From Vesta saturnalis (taxonomy: Eukaryota; Arthropoda; Insecta; Coleoptera; Lampyridae), in assembly GCA_036346205.1 (NCBI GenBank), contig JARFJB010000091.1, forward strand, positions 3,208,501 through 3,272,500: a DNA stretch of 64,000 bases, written 5' to 3'. Within the stretch, counting starts at the first letter, position 1; every line of letters begins with the position of its first letter. The position numbers were made by a program, and so were the translations under genes. The notes beneath the pieces are model-generated. The model was not told the DNA's origin, made no database searches, and saw only the letters and a program-made list of their open reading frames with translations. Positions 12,801 through 24,391 of this stretch are shown piece after piece.

Positions 12801-12960
12801 GGTCTAATATCATTATTCTTTTCAACAAATTTGGAACAAATTTTTGGAGTTCCATAAAATTTCTTAACGGTAGTCAACCAATCTTTGAAAACATGCTTGT
12901 CAGCCTCTGAAAAATCATAAGGAATGTGTCGACTAACAGAACACTTCCCATTTACAGGTT
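9811..12960 (-). pseudogene. gypsy pol (PR-RT-RNaseH-IN), broken
   Basis: Protease active site LLDSGATVTI lies near 12765. RT motifs follow: SPWNSPMVLVKKKSGEFR, DLKKAFWQIPL, then after a frameshift near 11970 the catalytic FVYLDDII. A second frameshift near 11770 precedes RNase H (QCDASNCGIG, ITERELLAVIFG, VITDHHSL). Integrase shows a zinc-binding HxnC..C region and the DDE core residues D (SIDLVGPF), D (MVDNGP, next to a stop near 10460) and E (NFVETVNKV). The C-terminus KPLGVFHVKHLKPH ends at 9811. At least two frameshifts and stops near 10478 and 10169 inactivate it. Confidence 0.92.
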
Positions 12961-14305
12961 TTTTGAAAATTTACACTTCGGACAATTAGAAAAAGTAACA
13001 TCGGAATAACCACATTTAAAGCAAAAGATTTTATCATCACCTTTATCACAGGTGTGATAGGTATGACCCAACTGTTTACACTTAAAACAAGTTGTTGAAG
13101 ACTTGGCTGTATTAATTTTTGAAATATTAAAAGTTGAAATTGTACTTTTTGGTTTAGTACCAGAAAAATTGACTTTAGGTTTAATATTTTGTTTCAATGT
13201 AGAAGAAGAAGAAGGTTTGTATTCAGATTGTTTCTGTGAATCTGAACAAGAATTACATTTAGAATTCTGAGCTTTCACTTGCTGTAATTTTTTGCATAAC
13301 TCGACTAAATGGAAAATATTAACATTAATAAGAGCTAACTGAGTAGCAAACCAAGGTTGTAAATTTTTCATAATAATTTTTAATTGTTCACCTTCAGAAG
13401 GAGGAATGTCTAATTGTGAAAATAAGTTAACCATTTCAGAAATAAAGAGGGTTGGAATTTCATCATTTCTATTCTTAATATCATTCAACAAAACTTCGTC
13501 ATGTCCTTCGGGTAAAAAGTCACTCTTTAATTTAGAAATAAGTTGATCCCATGTCTGAATCAAAGGTTTAACCGCCCTATACCCAATTAAACCTTTCCCT
13601 GAAAATAAATCAACACCAGATAAAAGCATCTCTGACTTTGAAATATTTCGAGCAATCATTAACTCCTCACATCTTTGAATAAATGTAAAAACTTCTTTCT
13701 TACTACCATTAAATTTTAAATTTAATTTATAAACAGGAACAGAACTTTTATAAAGTTGTAAATTTTGAATTAATTTGGAAAAATCTTCAGCAGGAATACT
13801 AACTGAAGTATTAACATTGTCGTATGTGACATAGAAATATTAGAAGTGTCTAAATGTGGTTAATCATTATTCAATTCAAGGTTTTCGTTAATAGATTCAA
13901 TTAATTCTAAAGATTCGTTACATAAAGTTAACAACTGATCGTGTAAATACAAAAATTCATTATCAAAAGTAATGTAATTCAAACGTTTTAAAATATGCAG
14001 TGAACGAGTGTGAAGTCTAAGGTATTCTCCTTTCGAAGGCTTAAGTTTAAAAAAATTAATCAAAGATTGAATGTCATGAAGTTTTTCTTTTAATAATTCC
14101 AGTTCTAACGTTTGGTTTATTTCAATTTTCTTGTACGAATCAAATAAATTTGGATTAATCCTTTCTAAATTTAACCTACGTCTTAATAATTTACGTTTCT
14201 CATCCACAGTTAATCTTTCCGCACCATTAACATTTCTAAAACTTAACTCTACTAATAACTCGTCACTATGTAAAACATCTACTAAATAATCTAAATTTGA
14301 TATGG
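12952..14305 (-). pseudogene. gypsy gag (capsid and zinc knuckles)
   Basis: The frame is already open at the truncation point 14305 and runs through a leucine-rich helical N-terminal region to a stop at 13860. A frame change between 13860 and about 13830 leads into the capsid-like segment (KFNGSKKEVFTFIQRCEEL), followed by CFKCKQLGHTYHTC (CCHC knuckle) and a second Cys-rich group, CFKCGY...CPKCKF, before a stop at 12952. The original start is lost with the 5' end. Confidence 0.85.
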
Positions 14306-14359
14306 TAAAAAATATTATATAAACACAAACAACAAAATTTCACAAGCAAAATTGTAACA

Positions 14360-14640
14360 ACTGAGGCAGATCTTACCTTCCAGAATTTCATTATCGTCAA
14401 ATTCCTCATCGCTTTGAATATTTTGATCTCCAGAGCTAGGAGGTAAAATTACATCAACTACATCTTGTGATGTTGAGGCTTCAATATCCTGCACAGCGTT
14501 TTTCAAGAATTTATAACTTGTGATGCTCTTCCTAAAATATCGTTTTTATTTACAATTTATTCCGTCATAATTTACTATTTACACTTACCCATAGATTTTC
14601 TTAGGATCTCTTATTGCTACTAACAAATCGAGAAAACCAC
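14360..14640 (-). pseudogene. Acidic spliced fragment, possibly a piggyBac-type N-terminus
   Basis: Minus-strand frame with KSITSYKFLKNAVQ, a Ser/Thr/Asp stretch and SDEEFDDNEILEG, ending at a good splice donor (G|GTAAGA). An acceptor (TATTTTAG) lies near 14530 and another possible donor (GTAAGT) near 14588. Acidic N-termini followed by an intron also occur in the piggyBac remnant at 24.4 kb, so I suggest, weakly, the same type of gene. No catalytic domain follows here. Confidence 0.3.
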
Positions 14641-14746
14641 GTCACTACTACACAGGAAACAAACCATAAATGGAATAATAATCAATGTCTGTGTGACTAA
14701 CGCTTCTATTCATGTCTAAACTTTTATCGCTTTTACTGCACCGGCG

Positions 14747-15122
14747 CGGCCAACGTTCCCAAAAAGGGACATCTCAAATTCTTGCATTCCTGTGACGACT
14801 ACCTCAATAAAATAAAGAAAAATATATCTTACTTGTGATGAATCCCACAATGTTACAAGGCTATATTCAAATTTTGAATGTAAAACGACAATAATTACAC
14901 GATTTATTCCCAATTTTCCGCAGACACTACGTGCTACACAAAAATAAAAGTGTTTGATGAGTGTTTTTTCTAAAAAATTACAGATAATTGAGAAATGTAA
15001 ATTAATCACATTCAACTAGAGTGCTTTTACATTAAAATCAAATAATTATTTTTACTTAAAATTAACTCAACTTTGTATAAAAAATTATCAACGTGATGTT
15101 CCCAAAAAAGGAACGTTGGCCT
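14747..15122. mobile_element. Small inverted-repeat element (MITE-like)
   Basis: GGCCAACGTTCCCAAAAAG (from 14747) and its reverse complement form CCAAAAAAGGAACGTTGGCC (to about 15122) bound a 375-bp AT-rich interior. The terminal repeat is about 26 bp with few mismatches. The right flank contains TTAA (ggttaag), the piggyBac target, but the left flank does not give a matching TTAA, so the family stays open. Confidence 0.6.
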
Positions 15123-15179
15123 TTAAAAGGTTAAGATATTCAATATTGTGGTTCATATCTGTTTGGTACACTTTCTGGT

Positions 15180-15910
15180 TTAGTTAGCCCCATAGAAAAA
15201 AATCCAAAATTTTGAAGTCGGGAGAACGGGGCAGAAAGAATATTATTCATATCGTCCGATCCATCGTTCCTAAAACTATTAATCCAGCCATCCTCTTATT
15301 AGCAAAGTCAAATGTGACTAACAGCCACCATGCTGAAAATACATTTTACGCCTTTGCTTCAATGAGGATTTTCACTAGTCCAATATCGACAGTTTTGGAA
15401 TGAAGCAACTCCATTTTTCGTAAACGTGGCTTTATCGGAAAATAAAATATTATAGTGAAAAAAACCATCACTTTTTCACCAACGGTTGCACAAATATTAA
15501 GCCTAATGTGATAATCACAAGCTGCTAAGGTGTGAATAAATTTTGGTTTAAAGGCAATAATTTTGTTATCTTTGAATATATGTATTCTGTAAGTGGCTTT
15601 TGCTAAAACCAACATCCCTGTTCTTCTTTGTAAACTCAACCTGGGATTTTTGAATAATGAATGCATAGCTAAGGCAGTAGCTGCATCGTCGTCTCTTCAC
15701 GGTATGCCTTTTTCGCTTTCTTTTTGTCTTCAACAGATCTCGTTTTATTAATTTTTTTATTCCATTAACCGTAATGTGTACATCTGGATATTTTTCATTG
15801 AATAGTTGAATTGCATACCTGTACGAAACATCCCCAAAATAAATTCTTTCTCCAAGAGTTATCATTGTAACAGAATGACAGTATAGTTTGTAAACTAATG
15901 TTGTATGCAT
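15180..15910 (-). pseudogene. Mariner/IS630 transposase remnant
   Basis: Minus strand shows FNEKYPDVHITVNGIKKLI (helix-turn-helix region, near 15790), then a weakly readable linker and FQNCRYWTSENPH (near 15390), a signature of insect mariner-like transposases after the first catalytic Asp. Stops and frameshifts throughout; the second catalytic block is not readable. Confidence 0.7.
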
Positions 15911-17197
15911 AGATTCCTAGATCTAATCGATGTAGTCTTGATAAATTAAAATAACGGTTTCAGGAAATTGTGCTGATTGTTTTCAAATTTTGCAGTTATT
16001 ATTTTTCGATTCTGAACAGCTTTTCTTAATAAAATTTTACTCTATGATACACAACAAAGGTATTTTGCCTGCAAAGAGAATAGTTTTTTGCTCCACCACC
16101 AAGGCAGCTTTGAATTTAAAATATTAAAAATATCTAGAAGTAATTTGGATTCATTCTCTTTCCATATATTTATTATCTTTATGTGCTTGAAGGACAGTAA
16201 GTCAATAGTTAAAAAATAGTTATAAAATTATGTATTAATGTAACATACAAATTAATACTGTTCTGTGATAACTATATGCTTTGTATCTCTGAATCGAAAT
16301 CAATCAATAGGTATATTGTCCTTTAATTGGGTAACATATAACAAAACATTGTAGCTAAATAAAAAAATCACTTAATTCTTTGTTATTTTGCATATATCTT
16401 TACATAGCAGATATTTTATTGTAAGTGGTCCTATCTAATTGTCAAGTAATAGTATATTACATAACAAGCTACGAAAGTGGTTGATATCGCACAAGCGGGA
16501 ATTTTCACACTAGGGCGCCAGCCTTTGATAAGTTTAAATATTTAGGTAAGCGTCTTTAAATTCATAATAATTATGAACTACACTGTTTATGATTTCTTAA
16601 TAAAAAAACTTGAAATATTAGATTAAGTATATTTTGTAATTGTTTAATTTGTGATCAGTAAAACATTAAGGAGACTGTCTTTTTTCATGGTCATAGGAAA
16701 AACAGTGTACATTAAGCTCGCACGAAAGTGTCTATCCTGCACTTGCGAGATTTTCACACTCGGGCTCACTAACCGTTGCACTAACTTTGTTAAGTGTCGT
16801 TCAGTTCATTGGGCAAATAAACGTCCAGCTTTGTCACAAAATGTCGGCAGTTGATCAACTTGTTAATGGTCTCCCTCTCCCCCTAGTTTTTTATTTATCG
16901 ACACAAACGTAGACCAAGGAAAATCTATATTGACACAACCACTGCTTTAGGACTGGAATTAATTAAACCGAAAATATCAGCTAAAAATAATCTTTAGGTA
17001 TATTTCTTATGAAAATATCCCTTTTTTAGTTAAATTGATTATGAATTATTTAATACATTTTTGCTCCAAAACTAAATGAACTCTTTTGGTTTGATAATTT
17101 GCATTAAGCATAAATTTTATTTAATATAGTACTGTTATGAAAGTTTAAGTTTATTTTGTCGCTTATTTATTCATAGTTAAAGATTTGTATTTTTCAG
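15911..17197. other. Intronic or intergenic AT-rich DNA with a dispersed duplicate
   Basis: No exon could be placed, although the upstream exons of the RING gene must lie here or further left. Two related blocks (16478-16540 and 16720-16790) share gcacNNgcgRgaNttttcacactNgggc, so a small repeat is present twice about 245 bp apart. Confidence 0.45.
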
Positions 17198-17834
17198 GTT
17201 TAAGAGGAATATTAGTTTATGCAAAGCCGGCAGATGCATGTGCTTCAATTGCTAGTCCACCAGTTTTACCTGGTTATATAGGAAAGTTTATAGTCGTTAT
17301 AGCACGTTCACCTGTGAATTGTTCGTTCGAACATAAAGTTCGAATGGCACAAAATGCTTCATATGATGGGGTAATTGTACATAACATAGGATCGGATGAT
17401 CTAGAACCGATGTCAGCTAAGAATAAACTAGGAATTGTTATACCTTCTGTTTTTGTTAGTGAAACTACAGGAAATATACTAAAACGTACATACTGTTCAC
17501 CTGATTTTTTTGTAATCATTAATTCAGAAATGCCATTTAATTTTAATTCCACTTTATTGATTCCTTTTGCAATTGTTGTTGGGATATGTTTTATAGTGAT
17601 GGTTATCTTTATGGTAAGTTTATATTTCTTTTATACAAAATAATCATTACTTGTTTCAGATTTACAAATTTATTAAAGATCGCAGAAGACAACGTCGGCA
17701 TAGATTGCCTTCTTCTACTTTAAATCAAATTCCTACATGTAAATTTGCCAAAGGGGATCCATATGATACGTGTGCAATTTGCCTTGATGATTATGTTGAA
17801 GGAGAGAAATTACGCGTTCTACCTTGCGCACATG
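17198..17834 (+). CDS. gzl: PA-TM-RING E3 ubiquitin ligase, two internal exons
   Basis: Exon 17198-17613 follows acceptor TTTTTCAG and ends at donor GTAAGT; exon 17660-17834 follows TTGTTTCAG and ends at donor GTAACA inside the RING. The first carries most of a protease-associated domain (GLRGILVY, DGVIVHNIGSDDL, IPSVFVSETTG) and one membrane helix (LLIPFAIVVGICFIVMVIFM). The second has a basic juxtamembrane segment (RRRQRRHR) and the first half of a RING-H2 finger (CAICLDDYVEGEKLRVLPCAH). This order is that of RNF13/RNF167 and Drosophila godzilla, endosomal membrane ligases that ubiquitinate cargo from the cytosolic side. The signal peptide and the start of the PA domain are on exons I cannot place. 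The frame is intact across both junctions. Confidence 0.93.
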
Positions 17835-17843
17835 GTAACATTA

Positions 17844-17847
<4 letters not shown>

Positions 17848-17907
<60 letters not shown>
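17848..17907. repeat. (TA)n microsatellite next to splice donor
   Basis: About 60 bp of alternating TA beginning 14 bp after the donor of the RING-splitting intron. Apparent coding frames through it are artefacts. Confidence 0.95.
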
Positions 17908-17908
<1 letters not shown>

Positions 17909-18785
17909 TGGGTGTCGCAAGCAGCTGGTTCGCCCCTATGACTTATTTGTTCTATTTGAAATGACAACTTTTTTATTTTAAATGAGACAACCGGTATATT
18001 TTCGCTTATTTTGATAGAAAACAACTCTGAAAATAATAATACTCCATATATCAGTTTTGGACACCTAACCTAAAAAATATTTGAATTTTTAAATTTCAAT
18101 CTAGTGTGTCGTGAATTGGTTAAAATGGTTAATTTGACATCAGGTAGTTACCTAAAATTAAACAAGATCGGTTTGTATTTTTCAGAACCGTTTTAGGTTC
18201 GCTTAAAGTTTGCAAATTCGTATTTATCGCCCTAACTCATTTTTTGAATAGTAATGAGGGTGGCTCATTAGCATGCTTAAAAAGAATATTTTTTACGAAC
18301 ATTTTGATACCACACAATCCGTGTTTAATTGGTATTAAATGTGACAAAAAGCCAATAGCCTATTTATTATTACACCCTAATCACCACTGCTTTAACAACG
18401 GCCGTCGCGGCGCACTGCGACGTGTAACAGGTGCCTTAGAAAACTTCAAAATTTCGCGCTAAATTATACGAAATTTGATAGTTATGTTATTTTCTAAGTA
18501 AAGAAATGGCTGTTGCTTATTTGTATGTAAATGTAATTAATATTAAGATGAAAACCTTGAGTTTATTTTCAATGAGTATTTACTCTTTTAAAAACGCGCG
18601 GCAATTTGCGAAAGCATAAATGCTTTGTAGAGAGAGGGGAAGACGCAGTAAGAGTCACTTTCTTTTAAGCAAGTGGTCAGAGCGGGTGGCGAATGACAAA
18701 GTGATAGTCACGTTGCCCTATAAATTGTGCAATGACAATAAAATCTAGTAGTGGTGTAAAGGGGAGCAGTAAAAATACCTCTCTT

Positions 18786-19221
18786 ATTAAAATAATAAAA
18801 GGTTACGGTAAGTAATAAACGTGCAATTATTGTCAAGTTGGCGATAGTAAAAAAGGCGACGATATACTTTTAAAATCACGTTTTTTGTGCATACCGAAAG
18901 TCGTCCACGATTGTGTTTAAACAATAAATATCGAATTCGACAATCGATTCAATGTAATAAATCAATATATAAAGAACAATAACACGAAATCATTGATTCC
19001 TTTATTAAAATAATAAAAGGTTATAGTAAGTAATAAAAGTGCAATTAATGTCAAGTTGGTGATAGTAAAAAAGGTGACGTAATAATTTAAAATCTCGTTT
19101 TTTGTGCATACCAAAAGTCGTCCATGATTGTGTTTAAACATTGAACAATAAATATCGAATACGACAATCGATTCAATGTAATAAATCAATATATAAAGAA
19201 CAATAGCACGAAATCATTGAT
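18786..19221. repeat. Two-copy tandem duplication, 218-bp period
   Basis: The segment starting attaaaataataaaaggtta at 18786 recurs at 19004 with scattered substitutions and small indels; both copies end caatcgattcaatgtaataa followed by aaatcattgat. It lies inside the 4.5-kb intron element. Confidence 0.9.
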
Positions 19222-20409
19222 GTTCAAGGAAGAAGCGTTGCGGCTTGTGGTTCGTTGCTGTTTGTTGCAGCACGCCTTTTGTAGTTAAAATTGACATTTG
19301 AAGTGATAAATAAAAACTAAATATATCCAGCAATTAATAACAAACTCATTAAATTGTTGAAAAGAAAGGTGGAATTATTCCACAATGAAGCTCCAAGGAA
19401 GGTATGGAAAGAACAAAGGGAACAAGGTGTCCGAAGTCCACATCACTGAAATGGTAACGAAACAGCGCAAGGGAGGCCTCTGTGCATAGGTCTAGAAACG
19501 CAGAGCTACGTCATCAGCTTTCAACGAAGTGACAGATAAGTACAATTTCTAATTATGTAAATAAAGAAACATATATGTGTTTTATTTTCTTTGAATTAGA
19601 ATATCAATTTTGAACGGAAAACATTCCATTCAATCGTGATAAAAAATTATTTTTGCATGTTACTAATAAGAATACTAACATAAACATAGGATTGATTTTT
19701 ATATATTATGTATTGTAAGCCAAGCATTCATGCATTTAAGTTCATTTAAACAAACTGAAATTAAATAGCAAGCGCATTAAAATTAAACTATTAGATGATA
19801 TCTGTATAAATCAAACCCATTGCAATTAAAATAAAAAGGGTAATCATTTAAAACTCTCAAGCAGACAATATAAATTTTCAATGATTGTGAATTATTAAGA
19901 ATTGTAAAAGAACCCTAATATTATTCTTTGTAGTGTAGATAACAGGGTCCCTGGATCTTTTTTTCCAAGCCACCTTGGCTTTTTATTCATGCAACCGATC
20001 TTTTTTTTAAAGCCTATGCATTAAAAAAACACTAATGGTAGCTCGTGAGAATAGCTAAAAAGATCATTTCTTTATGAACAGCTTGATATGTCATAATTTT
20101 CCTTACGTTATTTTAAAGATTTTTATAAATCGACAATCAACTATTTTTATTGAACCGTAAGTAATAAGTATCAAGTTCCACGCCGTGCGACGATACGACG
20201 CCGGCGCCGCCTGCGTTTTTAGGAAAACTAAGGTGCCTTAGAAATAAATAATGCATGTTGTCATGGTGAAACTGTCAGTTTTCTAAATAACTTATTTGAT
20301 TTATTTTGTTATTTTTATTGTCATAATCAAATTTTGAATTTGTTGCGTAATTCATACTGTATTCGTCCTTTTTTTGTATTTTACTTAATATTAAGTGTAT
20401 CTTTGGTAA

Positions 20410-21720
20410 ATTAGTCATGCAAAATTATACAAGATCTGAAAAAATAGATATTCTTCTAAATTTTCTGAGAATGTAGGCACAATTCGACAAACGTTGCTCG
20501 CGTGTATGCCGAGAGGTTTCCAGGAGGACGTCATCCAACCAGACAATGTTTTCCTAAACTTGTGGCAAAAATGAGTGGTTAGCGCGAAGATGAAATCGTT
20601 GCAAATAATAGATTTATTATAAATGATGAGAAACAGTTAGATGTTTTGGCTTACATAAAAATGGTTTTCTTAGAGAAATTGCTGATGTGTGTCAAGCATC
20701 CAAAGATTCGGCCCTTAGAATTTTACATAAATACAAATATCGATCCTACAAGTATCAAGTACACCAGCATCTGTACGAAAATGATGAAGAAAGAAGGCTT
20801 GAATATTCTAATGGGTTTCTAGGCAAATACTTTGATGACAACAACTTTCCATTTAAAATTCTTTCTTCACGAGAGATATTGGTCTCAAGAAAATCAAAAT
20901 CTAATGGAGAATCGTAATTTTCAAGAACGCTTGGGATTTAATTGTTAGGTGGGGATTGTTGGGGAAAATAGTTTAGGACCAATATGTTTTTGTCATCTAA
21001 AGGGGGAAAGGTATTTGGCTTTTTTAAGAGAGGAAATTGATTGGTTTTTAGATGACCTTCTTCCAATAAGTAAATTGGATGGACCTATTTCTTCAATAAG
21101 ATTGCGCCCCACCGCCAAGGGCTGTTTTGTATTATCGAAATAATCTATGGCGAAAACTGGATTGGAAACGCGGGACCCGTTAGATGGCCACCTAGGTAAA
21201 GTTAAACTTTTTCTTTTTTCTCTGATTTATTAATTTATTTAAATGTTTTAGAGCACCTGTCCTTACCCCATTAGTTTTTTTTTTATAATTGTGGACCTGA
21301 ACAGGCTAAATTTGGCCTATCATGCTAAAGCACTCAGGAACACTTAGGAGGATGGATAGAGGGATAATGAATTGCCAATAGATGCCTATGAACAGCTACC
21401 TTAAATTTTCTCATATCATAAGTGAGTGGAAAGCAGGAACTAGGGAAATCATTCCAGAGTTTAGAAGCCGTGTAGAAAAATGTGGATTGTGCCTGTTTGG
21501 TACAAGTGGAGATTTGTACTGCATACTGATGATATAAAAAATGAAGTATACAATACATTGTGAGCTAAATGAGATGAGCTGGAACATAAACTCAGAGCAG
21601 CAATTAACGGAATTACTCGTTCTAAATTACGAAAAGTCGTTCGAACAACAATTGAAAGGGTGCATCTTTGTCAACAGCAAATGGCTGGTCATTATGAAAA
21701 CTTAATAGCATAACTTTATT
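20410..21720 (+). pseudogene. Mariner-like transposase remnant split by a LINE fragment
   Basis: Readable parts are ILHKYKYRSYKYQVHQHLYE (near 20710), a frame-broken YWSQENQNLMENR block (near 20880), GERYLAFLREEIDWFLDDL (near 21010), then about 360 bp of foreign sequence and a C-terminal piece LRAAINGITRSKLRKVVRTT (near 21595) ending at a TAA near 21712. These follow the order of an insect mariner-type transposase. It is probably the gene of the surrounding inverted-repeat element. The second catalytic Asp region is destroyed. Confidence 0.7.
21300..21575 (-). pseudogene. LINE 3' fragment (C-terminal RT tail)
   Basis: Minus-strand frame with CTKQAQSTFFYTASKLWNDF and FKVAVHRHLLA, the pattern found at the C-terminus of CR1/Jockey-type LINE reverse transcriptases. 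It interrupts the transposase remnant described at 20410-21720, so it is a nested 5'-truncated insertion. Confidence 0.65.
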
Positions 21721-22390
21721 GTGTGTTAGTATAAAGTAATTATTGTGTACAACGTTATTTTTGGTTATATTTATTAAATTTTAAGGTAAATAGGTTAGGT
21801 ACAAAAAACACAAATTTGGAAATGTTTAAAATTTAAAAAAATATATTTTATATTAATACTTAATATTTTGCCTAAAATATCCACTTTTAAAGATCTTTAA
21901 TAAAATTAAAATAAAAAAACCCTAAGGAATATTGAAAATAATACATTAAAATACTGACAGGTTAAATACCGTAGTAATAGGGAATTGTTTCTTTTTGTTT
22001 TCTTTTGTTTTCCAGAGTAACTTGGATTGCAGTAGGTCGTGGCACATAATTGTGGGACTTTGTCATATTTAATACTGACTAAACACAGATTGTGTGGTAT
22101 CACAATGTTCATAAAAAAATACTCTTTTTTAGCATGCTAATGAGCCACCCTCATTACTATTGATAAAGTTACAAGTGGGGTATTATTATTTTCAGAATGT
22201 TGTTTTCTATCATAATAAGCAAAAATATACCAGTTCTCTCAAGAAAGTTAAGGTCATTGCCGGGCAAACTGAAAATGATAGAAACAATTGAATATGTAAA
22301 AAAATATAGATTTATCTAACATATCTACCTACTAAATTTTATTTATTTATATAAGCAAATAAAAAAGTTAATAGGAGCGAACCACCTGCT

Positions 22391-22417
22391 TATATATATA
22401 TATATATATATATATAT
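22391..22417. repeat. (TA)n microsatellite next to splice acceptor
   Basis: About 27 bp of alternating TA ending 10 bp before the acceptor of the RING-splitting intron, mirroring the tract at the donor side. Confidence 0.9.
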
Positions 22418-22427
22418 GTCTTTTTAG

Positions 22428-22845
22428 CATATCACTGTAAATGCATTGATCCATGGTTAACAAAAATCGAAGAGTTTGTCCAGTGTGCAAGCGTAAAGTG
22501 TTTGCTCAGCATGAACCCCATCATACTAATTCAGATAGTGATTCTGATACAGATGACACAACACCTTTGATGAACTCAAACCATCAAATTACTCATAGTG
22601 CGGGAACTTTTGATTATCAATCAGAAAACCCTTTTCAACGTGCTGCAAGATCTGTGTCACAACATGCAGATGGAGTTAATTTAGTTACAGCATCAGGTCA
22701 TCATAGTATAAATGGTGAAATAGAAGTCAGTGATGTTTCAGAATCTTCTAGTGCTACTAGCAACTCAGATTCACCGTTGATTAGTTTATTAGTGGAAGCA
22801 GAGGAACCTTTAGTAGAGGAGGACTCGCGGCGTGAATTATGTTAA
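22428..22845 (+). CDS. gzl: PA-TM-RING E3 ubiquitin ligase, terminal exon
   Basis: Follows acceptor TTTTTAG at 22421-22427 and joins the previous exon in phase (G|CA), completing the RING-H2 finger with AYHCKCIDPWLTKNRRVC and PVC: a C3H2C3 set with all eight zinc ligands present. The 130-residue tail is Ser/Asp-rich (SDSDSDTDDTTPLMN) with acidic clusters near the end, as in RNF13-type tails; the stop is TAA at 22843-22845. Together the three exons encode 335 residues. The gene looks intact despite a 4.6 kb intron made almost entirely of transposon. Assignment to godzilla/RNF13 rather than another PA-TM-RING member is from domain order and motifs only. Confidence 0.93.
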
Positions 22846-24391
22846 ACTTATGATTAACCTATGTAGGTTTTATTTACGCTGAGTTGTGTTGAATTAAAAA
22901 AAAATTGTATCTACTTGGTTAGTATGTGAGAGGTTCAATATGGTGCTATTATTTAATTATATGACTAGTTCTGTTATTCAATATTTTTTACTAGGTTTCC
23001 ATTATCTAATATGGCTGCTTTTTTTAAGTATTTGACTGTTACCCATTAATCTGTATTTAAATCTATGTATTTGAGAACTTGAATATATATAGGAAGTAAG
23101 TATGTAATGGTATTGTGCTCGTTACCATGGTGATAAGAAAATATTTTAGCAAATCTAGTACAGCTATTCCAAGGCTAATATTAAACACATACATGATGTT
23201 GTACTTTCTTACTTAAAGTTAGCCTTAAATTAAACAATTAGTGTCTTGTGCCAGCTATTAAGTTTTACCCATGTCACATAAAAAGGATTTTGATTTTTTG
23301 AGTTATTCTGGAGAATTTTTGTATAATACTTGGCCATGGTTGGAGCAACAATGTGTTGTAAATATGGTTAAAGAATAGTAAAATAAAAATGAAAATTTAT
23401 GCATTGTTCTATGATTTCATTTTAAATTGATTTATAATTTTTGAAATAGGTTACTTGTATAAATAATTGATTGTACATTCAATGGTCTTTATACATTTTT
23501 GTATTTAACTAGTTTGAACGAATTATTCATGTTTCTATATCTAAAAGATTCAAAAAGACAGTAACAATCCTAAGACTTTTATACAATAATATATTATTAC
23601 TTTATGAAATAAATTGTGAGAGTGTTTTGAAGCATTACGCTTATTACACATTATTTTACACTATTTTGTAGTTGAGAACATGGTTAATGTTGTTTTGAAT
23701 GTGTAGTTGTACGTAAATTTTTTTTTGAGTTAGTGTAAATGTTGTGCCCTGTGGAATATGTTAAAATATCAGTTAGTATTAAAAAACAATGGTGTATGTA
23801 TCTAAGATGGGTATCTGAGTGGCTAGAGAATTTTTATTCTAAGTGGTAGATGTAAATTTATTCCTGCAAGAAGTGCACTGGAGAATCCGTCCACTAACCA
23901 AAATGGCTACCTTGTACAAAGGATTTATATTTAGAATTAACGTAAAAGAGCAGCCCATGATCTAATATGTTTTAGAACTCAGTTTGAGTATTTTTATTGC
24001 ATCCTTTATATGTATAAGTAAATTTTAAGATCTTCCTCCTTGGGTCATGGGTGTCATATCTGATACTTTGGTTGTAGAATTTTTTACTGGCTTGAGCTTT
24101 AGAACAACGAACTGCTACTGGGCATATCATAAATATATTCGTCCCGAATTGCGCAAAAAGTTCTCAGATACATTGAGTGAGTTTTAACCTCTACTGATTT
24201 CTTTTTGCGAATTGTCACATATGTTATGGAAACTGTAAAGGAAATATATCGATTGAAACGTAAGTAGTCAATATTTATGTACTCTATTTATCACATTGAT
24301 TGAATTAATGCTGGTACTTGGTTGTAATAAGTTGTATGTATTCGAATTAGCTGAATTGTATTAGTTTTCATTACTTCAATTACCGGTATCA
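22846..24391 (+). promoter_or_regulatory. 3' untranslated region of the RING gene and downstream DNA
   Basis: AATAAA signals lie at 23382-23387 and 23608-23613, so the transcript probably ends near 23.4 or 23.63 kb. From there to 24.39 kb I see only AT-rich sequence without a supported gene. Confidence 0.55.

Larger units (their letters stand above)
8266..14305 (-). mobile_element. Ty3/gypsy LTR retrotransposon, 5'-truncated
   Basis: gag and pol occur in the standard gypsy order (protease, RT, RNase H, integrase) on the minus strand. The gag frame is cut at about 14305, where unrelated sequence begins, so the 5' LTR and primer-binding site are absent. At the 3' side a polypurine tract and an LTR start are visible at 8412-8423. 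Frameshifts and stops break both genes. Confidence 0.9.
17908..22390 (+). mobile_element. 4.5-kb inverted-repeat (mariner-like) element filling the RING intron
   Basis: The left end, just inside a (TA)n tract, reads AAGCAGCTGGTTCGCCCCTAT; the right end, just before another (TA)n tract, is its inverted counterpart (reverse complement AAGCAGGTGGTTCGCTCCTAT). The two arms stay related inward for several hundred bases (about 17908-18370 and 22020-22390), including AATGAGGGTGGCTCATTAGC on the left and its complement on the right. A mariner-type transposase remnant lies inside on the plus strand. I infer one element inserted into a TA-rich short intron. Two independent inverted copies of one repeat is the alternative. 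Confidence 0.7.

Noticed and set aside
17651..18024. Frames running from the RING exon through Ile-Tyr repeats
   Set aside because: They read through the splice donor at 17835 into a (TA)n tract; the true exon ends before it.
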